NCBI GenBank assembly: GCA_050329575.1 | Contig: JBHJOP010000061.1 | Span: forward strand, 1 to 25,508 | Direction of reading: 5' to 3' | Source of the DNA: JAUXFS01 sp050329575 | Lineage (GTDB): Bacteria; Pseudomonadota; Alphaproteobacteria; Rhodospirillales; Defluviicoccaceae | DNA length: 25,508 nucleotides | Part shown: positions 14,776 to 21,682 of the stretch, one piece after another | Layout of the letters: every line of letters starts with the position of its first letter | Position numbering within the stretch: the first letter of the stretch is position 1 | The notes under the pieces: model-generated | Told to the model about the DNA's origin: nothing | The model's input: the letters and a program-made list of their open reading frames with translations, nothing else | Database searches by the model: none | Position numbers and translations under genes: made by a program

Positions 14776-15303
14776 GTGATCGCGAAGGAGCCCCCCGTCG
14801 GCGCGCACGACGCCGAAAAGGAATCCGCGCAAAAGCCCATGCGCACCTTTCTCTGTGTCGTCGACGAAACCAAGGAGTTGCGCCAGGCGCTGCGGTTCGC
14901 ATGCTGGCGGGCCAAGCGCACCGGGGGACGGGTGGCGCTGCTCTACGTGATCGAACCGGCGGAGTTCCAGCACTGGATGGCGATCGGCAACCTGATGGCC
15001 GAAGAGCGCCGCGAGGAGGCCGAGGAGATGATCCAGGTGGTCTCGTCGGTGGTGCAGAAGCTCTCCGGCTCGATCCCGGTGATCTACATCCGCGAGGGCA
15101 AGCTCACCGATCAGCTGATGGAGTTGATCGAAAACGAAAAGGGGATCTCGGTGCTGGTCCTGGGGGCGGCGACCGGTTCGGGAAGCGAGGGGCCGGGACG
15201 GCTCCTCTCCGATGTGATGAAGCGGATCGGCAAGCTGCCGATCCCGGTGACCATCGTTCCCGGCGGGCTGTCCGACGAGGAGATCGACGCCATCGCGGCA
15301 TGA
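14776..15303 (+). CDS. Universal stress protein (UspA) family protein
   Basis: The 175-residue cytoplasmic protein has an alpha/beta Usp fold: a first strand RTFLCVVDETKELRQAL, then RVALLYVIEPAEFQHWM, a helix rich in Glu/Arg (~75-95), and a C-terminal VLVLGAATGSGSEGPGR region ending PIPVTIVPGG. The canonical ATP motif GxxGx9GS/T of ATP-binding Usps is not evident; the corresponding segment has LLSDVMKRIG. The start is the GTG at 14776, three bases after the previous stop and with AAGGA six bases upstream; the ATG at 14839 would remove 21 Lys/Glu-rich residues and is a credible alternative. Being third in the TauE-TIGR02186 operon suggests it senses or tunes that membrane pair (inference). Confidence 0.88.
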   Translation: MIAKEPPVGAHDAEKESAQKPMRTFLCVVDETKELRQALRFACWRAKRTGGRVALLYVIEPAEFQHWMAIGNLMAEERREEAEEMIQVVSSVVQKLSGSIPVIYIREGKLTDQLMELIENEKGISVLVLGAATGSGSEGPGRLLSDVMKRIGKLPIPVTIVPGGLSDEEIDAIAA

Positions 15304-15337
15304 CGAGCCGACGTCGGAGCGGTTGGGAGGCGATCAC

Positions 15338-16252
15338 ATGAGCTGGCAACGCGTCGAGGAACCGGACTGCCCGAACCGCTCCGATCGCGATGCCGTCGAG
15401 GTTCTCGTCGTACCGCGCGCCCACGATCTCGGCGGCCTCCCGGTGCGCCGTTCCCTCCCCTCCCCGCGCCGCCGGATGGTCGGCCCGTTCGTCTTCTTCG
15501 ATCAGATGGGGCCGACGGTGTTCTCGCCGGGGCAGGCCCTCGACGTGCGGCCGCATCCCCACATCGGCCTCGCCACCGTGACCTGGCTGGTCGAGGGCGA
15601 GATCGTCCACCGCGACAGCCTCGGGGTCGTCCAGCCGATCAGACCGGGCGAGGTCAACTGGATGACCGCCGGCCGCGGCATCGTGCATTCGGAGCGCAGT
15701 CCCGACACCGCGCGCAGCGGCGGCGCGCGGTTGTGCGGCATCCAGACGTGGATCGCCCTGCCGAAGCGCGACGAGGAGACGGCGCCCGCCTTCACCCACT
15801 ACGCGGCCGAGCGGATCCCGGTCGTCGAGGGCGACGGCGTCCGCGCCGCGCTGATCGCCGGTGCCGCCTGGGGCCGCCGCTCGCCGGTCGAGGTGTTCAG
15901 CGAGACGCTCTATGCCGACGTTCGCATCACCGCCGGCCGGAGCCTGGACCTGCCGACCGACGTCGAGGAGCGCGGGGTCTACGTCCTGTCGGGAGAGATT
16001 GCCATCGGCGCGGCCAGCTTCGCGGCGGGAAGCCTGCTCATCCTGAAGACCGGATGGGAGATCGTCGTCCACGCCGTCGCGGCGAGCCACGTCTTCGTGA
16101 TCGGTGGTGCGGCCATGGACGGGCCGCGGCATGTCTGGTGGAACTTCGTGTCCAGTTCCCGGGAGCGGATCGAACAGGCGAAACGCGACTGGACGGAGGG
16201 CCGCTTCGCCAGGGTGCCAGGCGAAGAGGAGTTCATCCCCCTCCCCGAATAG
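15338..16252 (+). CDS. Pirin family protein (double cupin, metal-binding)
   Basis: The 304-residue cytoplasmic double-cupin protein carries all four residues that bind iron in human pirin: His73 and His75 in RPHPHIGLATVTW, and His117 and Glu119 in GRGIVHSERSP. Other family marks are VGPFVFFDQMGP, GEVNWMTAG, and the C-terminal cupin (LSGEIAIG, SFAAGSLLIL). Bacterial pirins variously act as quercetinases or bind metabolic enzymes; the role here cannot be read. The start is the ATG at 15338 with GGGAGG seven bases upstream. It follows the Usp gene by 34 bases and may belong to that operon. It is convergent with rpe, with only six bases between the stops. Confidence 0.93.
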   Translation: MSWQRVEEPDCPNRSDRDAVEVLVVPRAHDLGGLPVRRSLPSPRRRMVGPFVFFDQMGPTVFSPGQALDVRPHPHIGLATVTWLVEGEIVHRDSLGVVQPIRPGEVNWMTAGRGIVHSERSPDTARSGGARLCGIQTWIALPKRDEETAPAFTHYAAERIPVVEGDGVRAALIAGAAWGRRSPVEVFSETLYADVRITAGRSLDLPTDVEERGVYVLSGEIAIGAASFAAGSLLILKTGWEIVVHAVAASHVFVIGGAAMDGPRHVWWNFVSSSRERIEQAKRDWTEGRFARVPGEEEFIPLPE

Positions 16253-16258
16253 GATCGG

Positions 16259-16912
16259 CTACGGACGCAGGGCGTTGATGGTGGCGACGTAGTCGTCGCC
16301 CTGGAACACCGCGCTGCCGGCCACCAGGACGTCGGCGCCCGCAGCCACCACCGCCGGCGCGGTCTCGGCGTTGACGCCGCCGTCCACCTCCAGCTCGATC
16401 GGCCGGTCGCCGATCATCCTCCGGATGCGGCGGATCTTCTCCAGCTGCGCGGGGATGAACGACTGGCCGCCGAACCCTGGGTTGACCGACATCACCAGCA
16501 CGAGATCGAGCCGGTCGAGCACGTGTTCGATCGCCGCCTCCGGGGTCGCCGGGTTGAGCGAAACGCCGGCCCTCTTTCCGAGCGCGCGGATCACTTGCAG
16601 GCTGCGGTCGAGGTGGATGTCCGCCTCGGCATGCACGGTGATGATGTCGGCTCCCGCCGCAGCGAACTCCGCCAGCGAGGGCTGCGCCGGATCGATCATC
16701 AGATGGACGTCGAACGGCTTGTTGGTGTAGGGGCGGATCGCCCGGATGACGCACGGTCCGATGGTCAGGTTGGGGACGAAGTGGCCGTCCATGACGTCGA
16801 TGTGGACATAGTCGCAGCCGGCGACATCGATCGCCCGGATCTCCTCGCCGAGGCAGGCGAAGTCGGCCGACAGGATCGACGGCGCGATCTTGACCGGGCG
16901 AGGCATGGTCAC
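16259..16912 (-). CDS. rpe: Ribulose-phosphate 3-epimerase
   Basis: The 217-residue TIM-barrel metalloenzyme interconverts ribulose-5-phosphate and xylulose-5-phosphate in the pentose phosphate and Calvin pathways. Motifs: IAPSILSADF, the metal site HIDVMDGHFVPN, FDVHLMI, VMSVNPGFGGQSF, and EVDGGVNAETA with the second catalytic Asp, plus a phosphate-binding VAGSAVF. Length is normal. The start is GTG at 16912 or the ATG two codons later (16906); neither has a clear Shine-Dalgarno sequence. It begins 21 bases after transketolase and is the last gene of the prk-tkt-rpe unit. It supplies ribulose-5-phosphate, the phosphoribulokinase substrate, which fits the operon. Confidence 0.96.
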   Translation of the reverse strand: MTMPRPVKIAPSILSADFACLGEEIRAIDVAGCDYVHIDVMDGHFVPNLTIGPCVIRAIRPYTNKPFDVHLMIDPAQPSLAEFAAAGADIITVHAEADIHLDRSLQVIRALGKRAGVSLNPATPEAAIEHVLDRLDLVLVMSVNPGFGGQSFIPAQLEKIRRIRRMIGDRPIELEVDGGVNAETAPAVVAAGADVLVAGSAVFQGDDYVATINALRP

Positions 16913-16933
16913 GCCGTCAGCCGCGGTTGCCGG

Positions 16934-18997
16934 TCATAGCGATTCCCGCCGGGCCAGCAACTCCTTGGCCTTGGCCACGACGTTGGCGGCGGTGATTCCG
17001 AAATGCTCGAACAGCACGTGACCGGGTGCCGACAGGCCGAAGCCCTTGAGGCCGACAAACGCCCCCCGTTCGCCGATGTAACGGTCCCAGCCGGGCGAGA
17101 TCGCCGCCTCGACCGCGACGCGGACGCAGTGCGGCCACGCCGGTCCCAGGACCTCCTGGCGGTACTTCTCCGGCTGGATGTCGAACAGCTCCCAGCACGG
17201 CATCGAGACGACCGCCGTCGGAATCCCCTCGGCCTGCAACATCTCACGCGCCGCCACCGCCAGATGAACCTCCGATCCGGTGGCGAACAGGGTGACCTCG
17301 CGCGGTCCCCCCTCCTCCTCGCGCAGCACGTAGGCGCCGCGGGCGCACTGGTTGATGCTTTCGTGCTCCACGCGCACCGCCGGAACCGCCTGACGGGTCA
17401 GCACCAGGCACGACGGCATGTCGTACTCGGTGATTGCGATCACCCAGCACTCGAAGGTCTCGACCGCGTCGGCGGGCCGGAAGACGAGCATGTTCGGCAT
17501 CACCCGCAGGCTGGCCAGGGTCTCGGAGGGATGATGGGTCGGCCCGTCCTCGCCGACCCCGATCGAGTCGTGGGTCAGCACGTAGATGACCCGCTGCCTG
17601 GTCAGGGCCGACATCCGCATGCCGCCGCGCATGTAGTCGGCGAACACCAGGAACGTTCCGCCGTAGGGAATGAATCCGCCGTGCAGCGACAGCCCGTTCA
17701 TGACCGCCGCCATCGCGTGTTCCCGGACACCGTAATGGATGTAGCGCCCGGAATAGTCGCCCGGAGTGAGATCGGGCGTGCTGCGGGTCTTGGTGAAGAC
17801 CGACTCGGTGAGGTCGGCGGAACCGCCGATCATCTCCGGAAAGGTGGCGGTGAGGATCTCGAGCGCTTCGCCCGACGCCTTGCGGGTCGCCCATTTCGGC
17901 CGCTCGTCGGCGAGCTTGCGTTTGAAGGCGTTGAGCGGCACCTGCCACCCCGGCGCCAGCCTGCCGAGACTGGTGCGCTTGAACTCGGCCTTGGTGGCGT
18001 CGTCGAGCGCCGCGTACCGGCGCTCCCAGGCCTCGCGCTCGGCGATGCCACGCCGTCCCAGCCGACGCCACGCCTTCAGGATGTGGTCGGGAACGACGAA
18101 CGGCGGATAGGGCCAGTTGAGATTGCGGCGGACGCCGGCCACTTCCTGTTCGCCGAGCGGCGCGCCGTGGGTGGCGGCGGTTCCGGCCTTGGTCGGAGCC
18201 CCCTTGCCGATGGTCGTGCGGCAGTCGATCAGCGAGGGCTTGTCGGACAGCCGCGCCATGGCGATCGCGGTGGCGACCGCCTCGGGATCGTCCCCATCGA
18301 CGACTTGGGCGTCCCAGCCGGATGCCTCGAAGCGGGCGAGTTGATTGTCGGCGACCGCCATCGACGTCGGGCCGTCGATGCAGATGCGGTTGTCGTCCCA
18401 GAGCACGATCAGCCTCGACAGCCGAAGGAATCCGGCGAGCGAGACGGCCTCGTGGCTGAGGCCCTCCATCAGGCAGCCGTCGCCGACGATGCAGTAGGTG
18501 TAGTGGTCGACGATGGCGTCGCCGACGCGGGTGTTGCGCAACCGCTCCGCGAGCGCCATGCCGACCGCGTTGCCGAGACCCTGGGCGAGCGGTCCGGTGG
18601 TGGTCTCGATGCCGCACGAGATCTCGAACTCGGGATGGCCCGGAGTCTTCGAGCCGAGCTGGCGGAAGTTCTTGATCTCCTCCATGGTGATCTCCTCGTA
18701 CCCCGACAGGTAGAGGAGGGCATACAGCAGCATCGAACCATGCCCGGCCGACAGGATGAACCGGTCGCGATCCTCCCAGTCTGGCTTGGTCGGATCGAAC
18801 TTGAGGAACCGGGTCCAAAGAACCGTCGCGACGTTGGCCATCCCCATCGGCAAACCGGGATGGCCCGAGTTCGCCCGCTGGACGGCGTCGGCGGCGAGAA
18901 CGCGAATGACGTTGACCATTTCCTCGTGGCTGGCCTCGGGCTCGGCCGACGCCTCGATTTCCGGCGGGGTCACGGTTTTCGGTCGAACGACCGTCAT
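16934..18997 (-). CDS. tkt: Transketolase
   Basis: The 687-residue thiamine-diphosphate enzyme moves two-carbon units between ketose and aldose phosphates. Visible marks are AVQRANSGHPGLPMGMA near the N-terminus, RFILSAGHGSMLLYALL, TTGPLAQGLGNAVG, the TPP/Mg motif GDGCLMEGLSHEA.. ending in WDDN, RYIHYGVREHAMAAVMNG with the catalytic Glu, DSIGVGEDGPTHHP, and a C-terminal GHVLFEHFGITA. The start is chosen as the ATG at 18997: GAGGAG, overlapping the TGA of the upstream kinase gene, lies nine bases before it. Earlier in-frame starts (TTG 19030, ATG 19021) lie inside that gene. Tight coupling to phosphoribulokinase upstream and epimerase downstream makes this likely the Calvin-cycle copy (cbbT-like), though it could also be the housekeeping enzyme. 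Confidence 0.95.
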   Translation of the reverse strand: MTVVRPKTVTPPEIEASAEPEASHEEMVNVIRVLAADAVQRANSGHPGLPMGMANVATVLWTRFLKFDPTKPDWEDRDRFILSAGHGSMLLYALLYLSGYEEITMEEIKNFRQLGSKTPGHPEFEISCGIETTTGPLAQGLGNAVGMALAERLRNTRVGDAIVDHYTYCIVGDGCLMEGLSHEAVSLAGFLRLSRLIVLWDDNRICIDGPTSMAVADNQLARFEASGWDAQVVDGDDPEAVATAIAMARLSDKPSLIDCRTTIGKGAPTKAGTAATHGAPLGEQEVAGVRRNLNWPYPPFVVPDHILKAWRRLGRRGIAEREAWERRYAALDDATKAEFKRTSLGRLAPGWQVPLNAFKRKLADERPKWATRKASGEALEILTATFPEMIGGSADLTESVFTKTRSTPDLTPGDYSGRYIHYGVREHAMAAVMNGLSLHGGFIPYGGTFLVFADYMRGGMRMSALTRQRVIYVLTHDSIGVGEDGPTHHPSETLASLRVMPNMLVFRPADAVETFECWVIAITEYDMPSCLVLTRQAVPAVRVEHESINQCARGAYVLREEEGGPREVTLFATGSEVHLAVAAREMLQAEGIPTAVVSMPCWELFDIQPEKYRQEVLGPAWPHCVRVAVEAAISPGWDRYIGERGAFVGLKGFGLSAPGHVLFEHFGITAANVVAKAKELLARRESL

Positions 18998-19010
18998 CAG
19001 CGGGCTCTCC

Positions 19011-19949
19011 TCACGGGACATGGTGGCCAAGGGCCGCGTTGACCAGAAAGTGCGTGATCAACAGTTGCGATAAGGCGAGGGAGCGGCTGAACCGCTGCCG
19101 GTCTTCGCCGTCGGTGAACTGGCCCAGTCCGGCGCGCACCGCAGGAGCGTCGGGGATCTGGTTCCACAGGAGGGCCTCCATGGCCGTCGCCTGGCGATCG
19201 TCGATGCTCCCGAGAATGTGGAGGGCATCGACCGGCCGGCCATCGATGTCCCGGGCCAGCTCCAGGAGAAAACCGGTGTCGGCGCCCATCTCCAGCAGCG
19301 GAGCAAGATCCAGGTAGGGCAAGGTCGGCCGCAGGATATGGCGGACGTTGAGGCCCGCGCCGGCCTCGTCCGGACGTTCCGCCGGCGGATAGAAACCGAC
19401 CACCATGTCCGCATAGGCACGCTGCGGACACACGAACCGGGCGCTGTCCGTGTTGAGCTTGTCGAGTGCCGCCATCACCTGTTCGACGGTATAGCCGCTA
19501 TGGCCGACGTCGCGCTGGAATTTCCACTTCAGTCGCAGCGGCTCCTGGGGCTCCAGGTACAGCTTGACGTCATAGGCCTCCCGGAGCGCCGGCGTAGCAT
19601 AGCCGAGCAGGCCCTCGAGAATGATGAATGATTTCGGCTCGACATACTCCGGCGGATCGAGAACGCCGCCGTTGTGGTTGTACACCGGCTTCAGGATCGG
19701 CTGGCCGTCGCGCAGCAGCGCGACGTGCTGCTCGAGGATGTCCATGTAGTTGCAGTCGGCGTCGTGGGGGGTGAGGCCCCGCTCCGCCCGCTGCTTGCGC
19801 GAGAATCTGTGATAGTCGTCGGTGCAGATGCAGACCGTGCGCTCGCTGCCGAGGGCCCGGACGAGGCCGGCCGCCATCGTCGTCTTGCCGGCGGCGGAAT
19901 CGCCGACGATTCCGATGACGACGGGAGGTTTGCGATCGATCTGTCCCAT
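19011..19949 (-). CDS. prk: Phosphoribulokinase (class II-like)
   Basis: The 312-residue P-loop kinase is predicted to phosphorylate ribulose-5-phosphate to ribulose-1,5-bisphosphate. It has GDSAAGKTT (16-24), CTDDYHRF with the catalytic Asp pair (44-45), KPVYNHNGGVLDPPEYVEP, IILEGLLGY, LKWKFQRDVGHSGYT, and CPQRAYADMVVGFYP. These resemble the plant/cyanobacterial type more than the ~290-residue proteobacterial CbbP. The plant redox pair appears half kept: Ala20 replaces the P-loop Cys, while Cys42 sits in the CxDDYH position. The ATG at 19949 gives a typical N-terminus; an in-frame ATG at 20093 with a better Shine-Dalgarno sequence (GGGAGAG) would add 48 low-complexity residues. Uridine kinase is the main alternative; the following tkt and rpe genes favour phosphoribulokinase. 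Confidence 0.82.
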   Translation of the reverse strand: MGQIDRKPPVVIGIVGDSAAGKTTMAAGLVRALGSERTVCICTDDYHRFSRKQRAERGLTPHDADCNYMDILEQHVALLRDGQPILKPVYNHNGGVLDPPEYVEPKSFIILEGLLGYATPALREAYDVKLYLEPQEPLRLKWKFQRDVGHSGYTVEQVMAALDKLNTDSARFVCPQRAYADMVVGFYPPAERPDEAGAGLNVRHILRPTLPYLDLAPLLEMGADTGFLLELARDIDGRPVDALHILGSIDDRQATAMEALLWNQIPDAPAVRAGLGQFTDGEDRQRFSRSLALSQLLITHFLVNAALGHHVP

Positions 19950-20319
19950 CACCTCAGGGTCCCCGTTCGCCCGACAGGCCGGGCCCGGCCGTGCACCGAC
20001 CCGGCCCTCGCGTGGTTGGTCGTCGGTCGGCGGCATCGCGGCGGCTTCCGACGGTCTCCGAGAGCCTCTCCGCGCCGTCGCAGGCACCGCCATGCGCTCT
20101 CCCGTGAGCGCCAGGGGTTGCGAAACAACAATGCTTCGAACGGTCGACGGGCTTACCCGCCCCGCGAGACAGGATGCCACCTGGAGCGTGCCGTCTCGGT
20201 CGTGCTTGTTGGGCCGTCACCGCCTGGTCCCAGTGTCGAGACGGCATCGACGCGGCGTCGACCGTCCCCGGCTGCACATCATTACCGCTTTGCCGCAGGT
20301 TTGAAAACCCTTCGACGCG
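19950..20319 (-). other. Long putative 5' leader of prk operon with 10-bp inverted repeat
   Basis: If the strong promoter at 20326-20354 is used and prk starts at 19949, the mRNA has a leader of about 370 bases. It contains a perfect 10-bp inverted repeat: TGCCGTCTCG (20189-20198) and CGAGACGGCA (20237-20246), with 38 bases between the arms. The enclosed segment can form smaller GC stems. No known riboswitch class is recognisable. Part of the leader (up to 20093) may instead encode an N-terminal extension of prk. Confidence 0.4.
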
Positions 20320-20325
20320 GACACA

Positions 20326-20354
20326 ATTATAAGAGGTATGGTCGACCATATCAA
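20326..20354 (-). promoter_or_regulatory. Near-consensus sigma70 promoter for prk-tkt-rpe
   Basis: Read on the minus strand: TTGATA (20354-20349), 17 bases, TATAAT (20331-20326). The -10 box is a perfect match and the -35 matches five of six positions. It is by far the best promoter in the window and lies in an AT-rich island inside a GC-rich region, facing the prk operon. The predicted start is near 20319. Confidence 0.7.
20337..20350. promoter_or_regulatory. 14-bp perfect palindrome in promoter spacer (candidate operator)
   Basis: TATGGTCGACCATA is a perfect palindrome lying almost entirely between the -35 and -10 boxes (two bases overlap the -35). A repressor dimer bound here would block RNA polymerase. 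The TGGT..ACCA arms recall GntR-family sites, but their spacing is two bases instead of the usual three, so the regulator family is undetermined. No regulator gene is adjacent. Confidence 0.55.
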
Positions 20355-20497
20355 TCTCTATGCGAGCAACTCGGCACCTTCGGAAGGCTCCCTGGAGGTT
20401 GCCAGCCGGCGGAGGCTCGCCTGCGGCGCCATCGGCGCGGCGCCATCGGTGGCGGCCGGCTCGCGGCCCGCGCGTTGCGGACGAATCGATCGCGATC
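20355..20497. other. Noncoding stretch after truncated lpxI, with a 13-bp direct repeat
   Basis: Together with the leader, this makes 548 bases without a gene (19950-20497). I translated the first part past the lpxI stop in all three minus-strand frames and found no resemblance to the missing LpxI C-terminal domain. GCGGCGCCATCGG occurs twice, at 20423-20435 and 20437-20449, one base apart. Nothing else is recognisable. Confidence 0.5.
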
Positions 20498-20908
20498 TCA
20501 CCCCGTCGCCAGCAAGGCGTCCGCCTCGATCACGCGAAAGCCTTCGCTTCGCTCCATTTCGTCGACCAGGGCCCGCAGAAGGCCGTCGTCATCCGCCACC
20601 TTGGTGCCGTTCTTCGCGAGGAATCGCACCGCCCAGAAGTCGGGCTTCAGCGCAGCGAGCGAGGGCCGCTGCACCGATCCGGCGAGAATCAGCTCCGCGA
20701 CCCGCTCCCGCCGCAAGAGCTTCAGCGCCGTCCCGATGGCGCCGAGGCGGACCCAGGCGTGGGGGGTGTCGGCGACCACCTCCGGTACGGCGTGGCCCTC
20801 GAGGGCAAGAACGAAGAACGGCCGGCCGCGATCGCGACAGGCGGCGATGACCCGTGCCGCCAGATCACCCTCGCCGGCGATGATCCCGAGCTTGACTTCG
20901 ATGTCCAT
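20498..20908 (-). pseudogene. lpxI: Truncated LpxI (UDP-2,3-diacylglucosamine pyrophosphatase), N-terminal domain only
   Basis: Full LpxI has ~270-280 residues and makes lipid X from UDP-2,3-diacylglucosamine in lipid A synthesis. This frame has 136 residues. They match the N-terminal domain well: KLGIIAGEGDLAARVI, GRPFFVLALEGHA, HAWVRLGAIGTALKLLRR, ELILAGSVQRPSLAALKPD, and DDGLLRALVDEMERSEGFRV. It then stops (TGA at 20500) just where the linker to the C-terminal domain should begin. The C-terminal domain, including the Asp in the 'RVDLPTIG' region shown to be essential in the Caulobacter enzyme, is absent. The frame itself is clean, so the fragment may be recent or still translated. Its ATG directly follows the fabZ TGA with no intervening base. 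Marked pseudogene because catalysis should be lost; a retained single-domain protein is the alternative. Confidence 0.8.
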
Positions 20909-21394
20909 TCACGAAAGCCCGGGGAGCTTTTGGTCGCGAACCATCGCTGCGTAGGTGGCCTCGGCGACCACGCAGCCGTCCACCTCGGCCAAGCCGTTGA
21001 ACTTCCAGACGTTGCCGCGATGGCGGCTCTTCTCGACGTGAATGCGAACGATGTCGCCGGGAATAACCGGCTTGCGGAACCGCGCCTGATCCACCGACAT
21101 GAAGTAGACGAGGCTCCCCTCCCGCTCGGGACCGAGGGTGGCGACGACCAGCACCGCCGCGGTCTGGGCCATCGCCTCGATGATCAGCACCCCGGGCATC
21201 AGCGGCGCACCCGGGAAATGGCCCTGGAAGAACGGCTCGTTGCCGCTGACGTTCTTGATCCCGGTGGCGCGCAAGCCCGGCACGAGATCGACGACGCGAT
21301 CGATCATCAGCATCGGGTAGCGGTGCGGAATCATCCGTTGGATCCGCTCGCTGTCGATCGTCGTTCCGGGTGTGGCGATGGCTTCGGTATCCAT
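20909..21394 (-). CDS. fabZ: 3-hydroxyacyl-ACP dehydratase FabZ
   Basis: The 161-residue hot-dog-fold enzyme dehydrates beta-hydroxyacyl-ACP in type II fatty acid synthesis. Key features are IPHRYPMLMIDRVVD, NEPFFQGHFPGAPLMPGVL (catalytic His), IEAMAQTAAVL (catalytic Glu), FMSVDQARFRKPVIPGD, and RGNVWKFNGLAEVDG. ATG 21394 gives the normal length, with AAGGA nearby. An in-frame ATG at 21505 has a stronger ribosome site (AGGAGGAGG, five bases away) and would add 37 Arg/Gly-rich residues. A promoter candidate lies upstream in the 288-base gap after skp, where lpxD would normally be. FabZ draws on the same hydroxyacyl-ACP pool that LpxA and LpxD use, which is why these genes usually sit together; here only fabZ is intact. 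Confidence 0.95.
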   Translation of the reverse strand: MDTEAIATPGTTIDSERIQRMIPHRYPMLMIDRVVDLVPGLRATGIKNVSGNEPFFQGHFPGAPLMPGVLIIEAMAQTAAVLVVATLGPEREGSLVYFMSVDQARFRKPVIPGDIVRIHVEKSRHRGNVWKFNGLAEVDGCVVAEATYAAMVRDQKLPGLS

Positions 21395-21587
21395 CGATCC
21401 TTGGTTCCTTTCCCTCGGGGACTGGGCGATGGCGAAGACTGACCCCGATCGGCGTTCGCACCGCCCGCGCCGTGGCGGCACCTCGCAAGGGCCGCCGAAC
21501 CCCATCCTCGACCTCCTCCTCGCGGCCCCGCTCATGCCGGACCGAAGTGTGATCGGCACCGGCCGACAGGATCTTCTATCGTCGGCA

Positions 21588-21616
21588 GTTATCGCCGATC
21601 TCGACTGGTTTATCAA
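21588..21616 (-). promoter_or_regulatory. Candidate sigma70 promoter for fabZ-lpxI'
   Basis: On the minus strand TTGATA (21616-21611) and GATAAC (21593-21588) are 17 bases apart; the matches are five and four of six. The box lies in the skp-fabZ gap and would start a transcript near 21581, ahead of both possible fabZ starts. Confidence 0.45.
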
Positions 21617-21682
21617 ATCCGCCGATCGTCCCCTGCCGGCGGGGTCGTCGGCCGGCTTCAGCGCCTGCGAGATCGGATACGG

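Noticed and set aside
17003..19042. Plus-strand open frame of 679 codons antisense to tkt
   Set aside because: Same composition artefact; the minus strand encodes a full transketolase.
19954..20349. 131-codon minus-strand frame upstream of prk
   Set aside because: It starts inside the operator palindrome upstream of the predicted transcript start, resembles no protein and shows no LpxI similarity.
21630..21660. GCCGGC-N10-GCCGGC hairpin after skp as a terminator
   Set aside because: The stem is only 6 bp of a self-complementary hexamer common in GC-rich DNA and no T-run follows on the minus strand.
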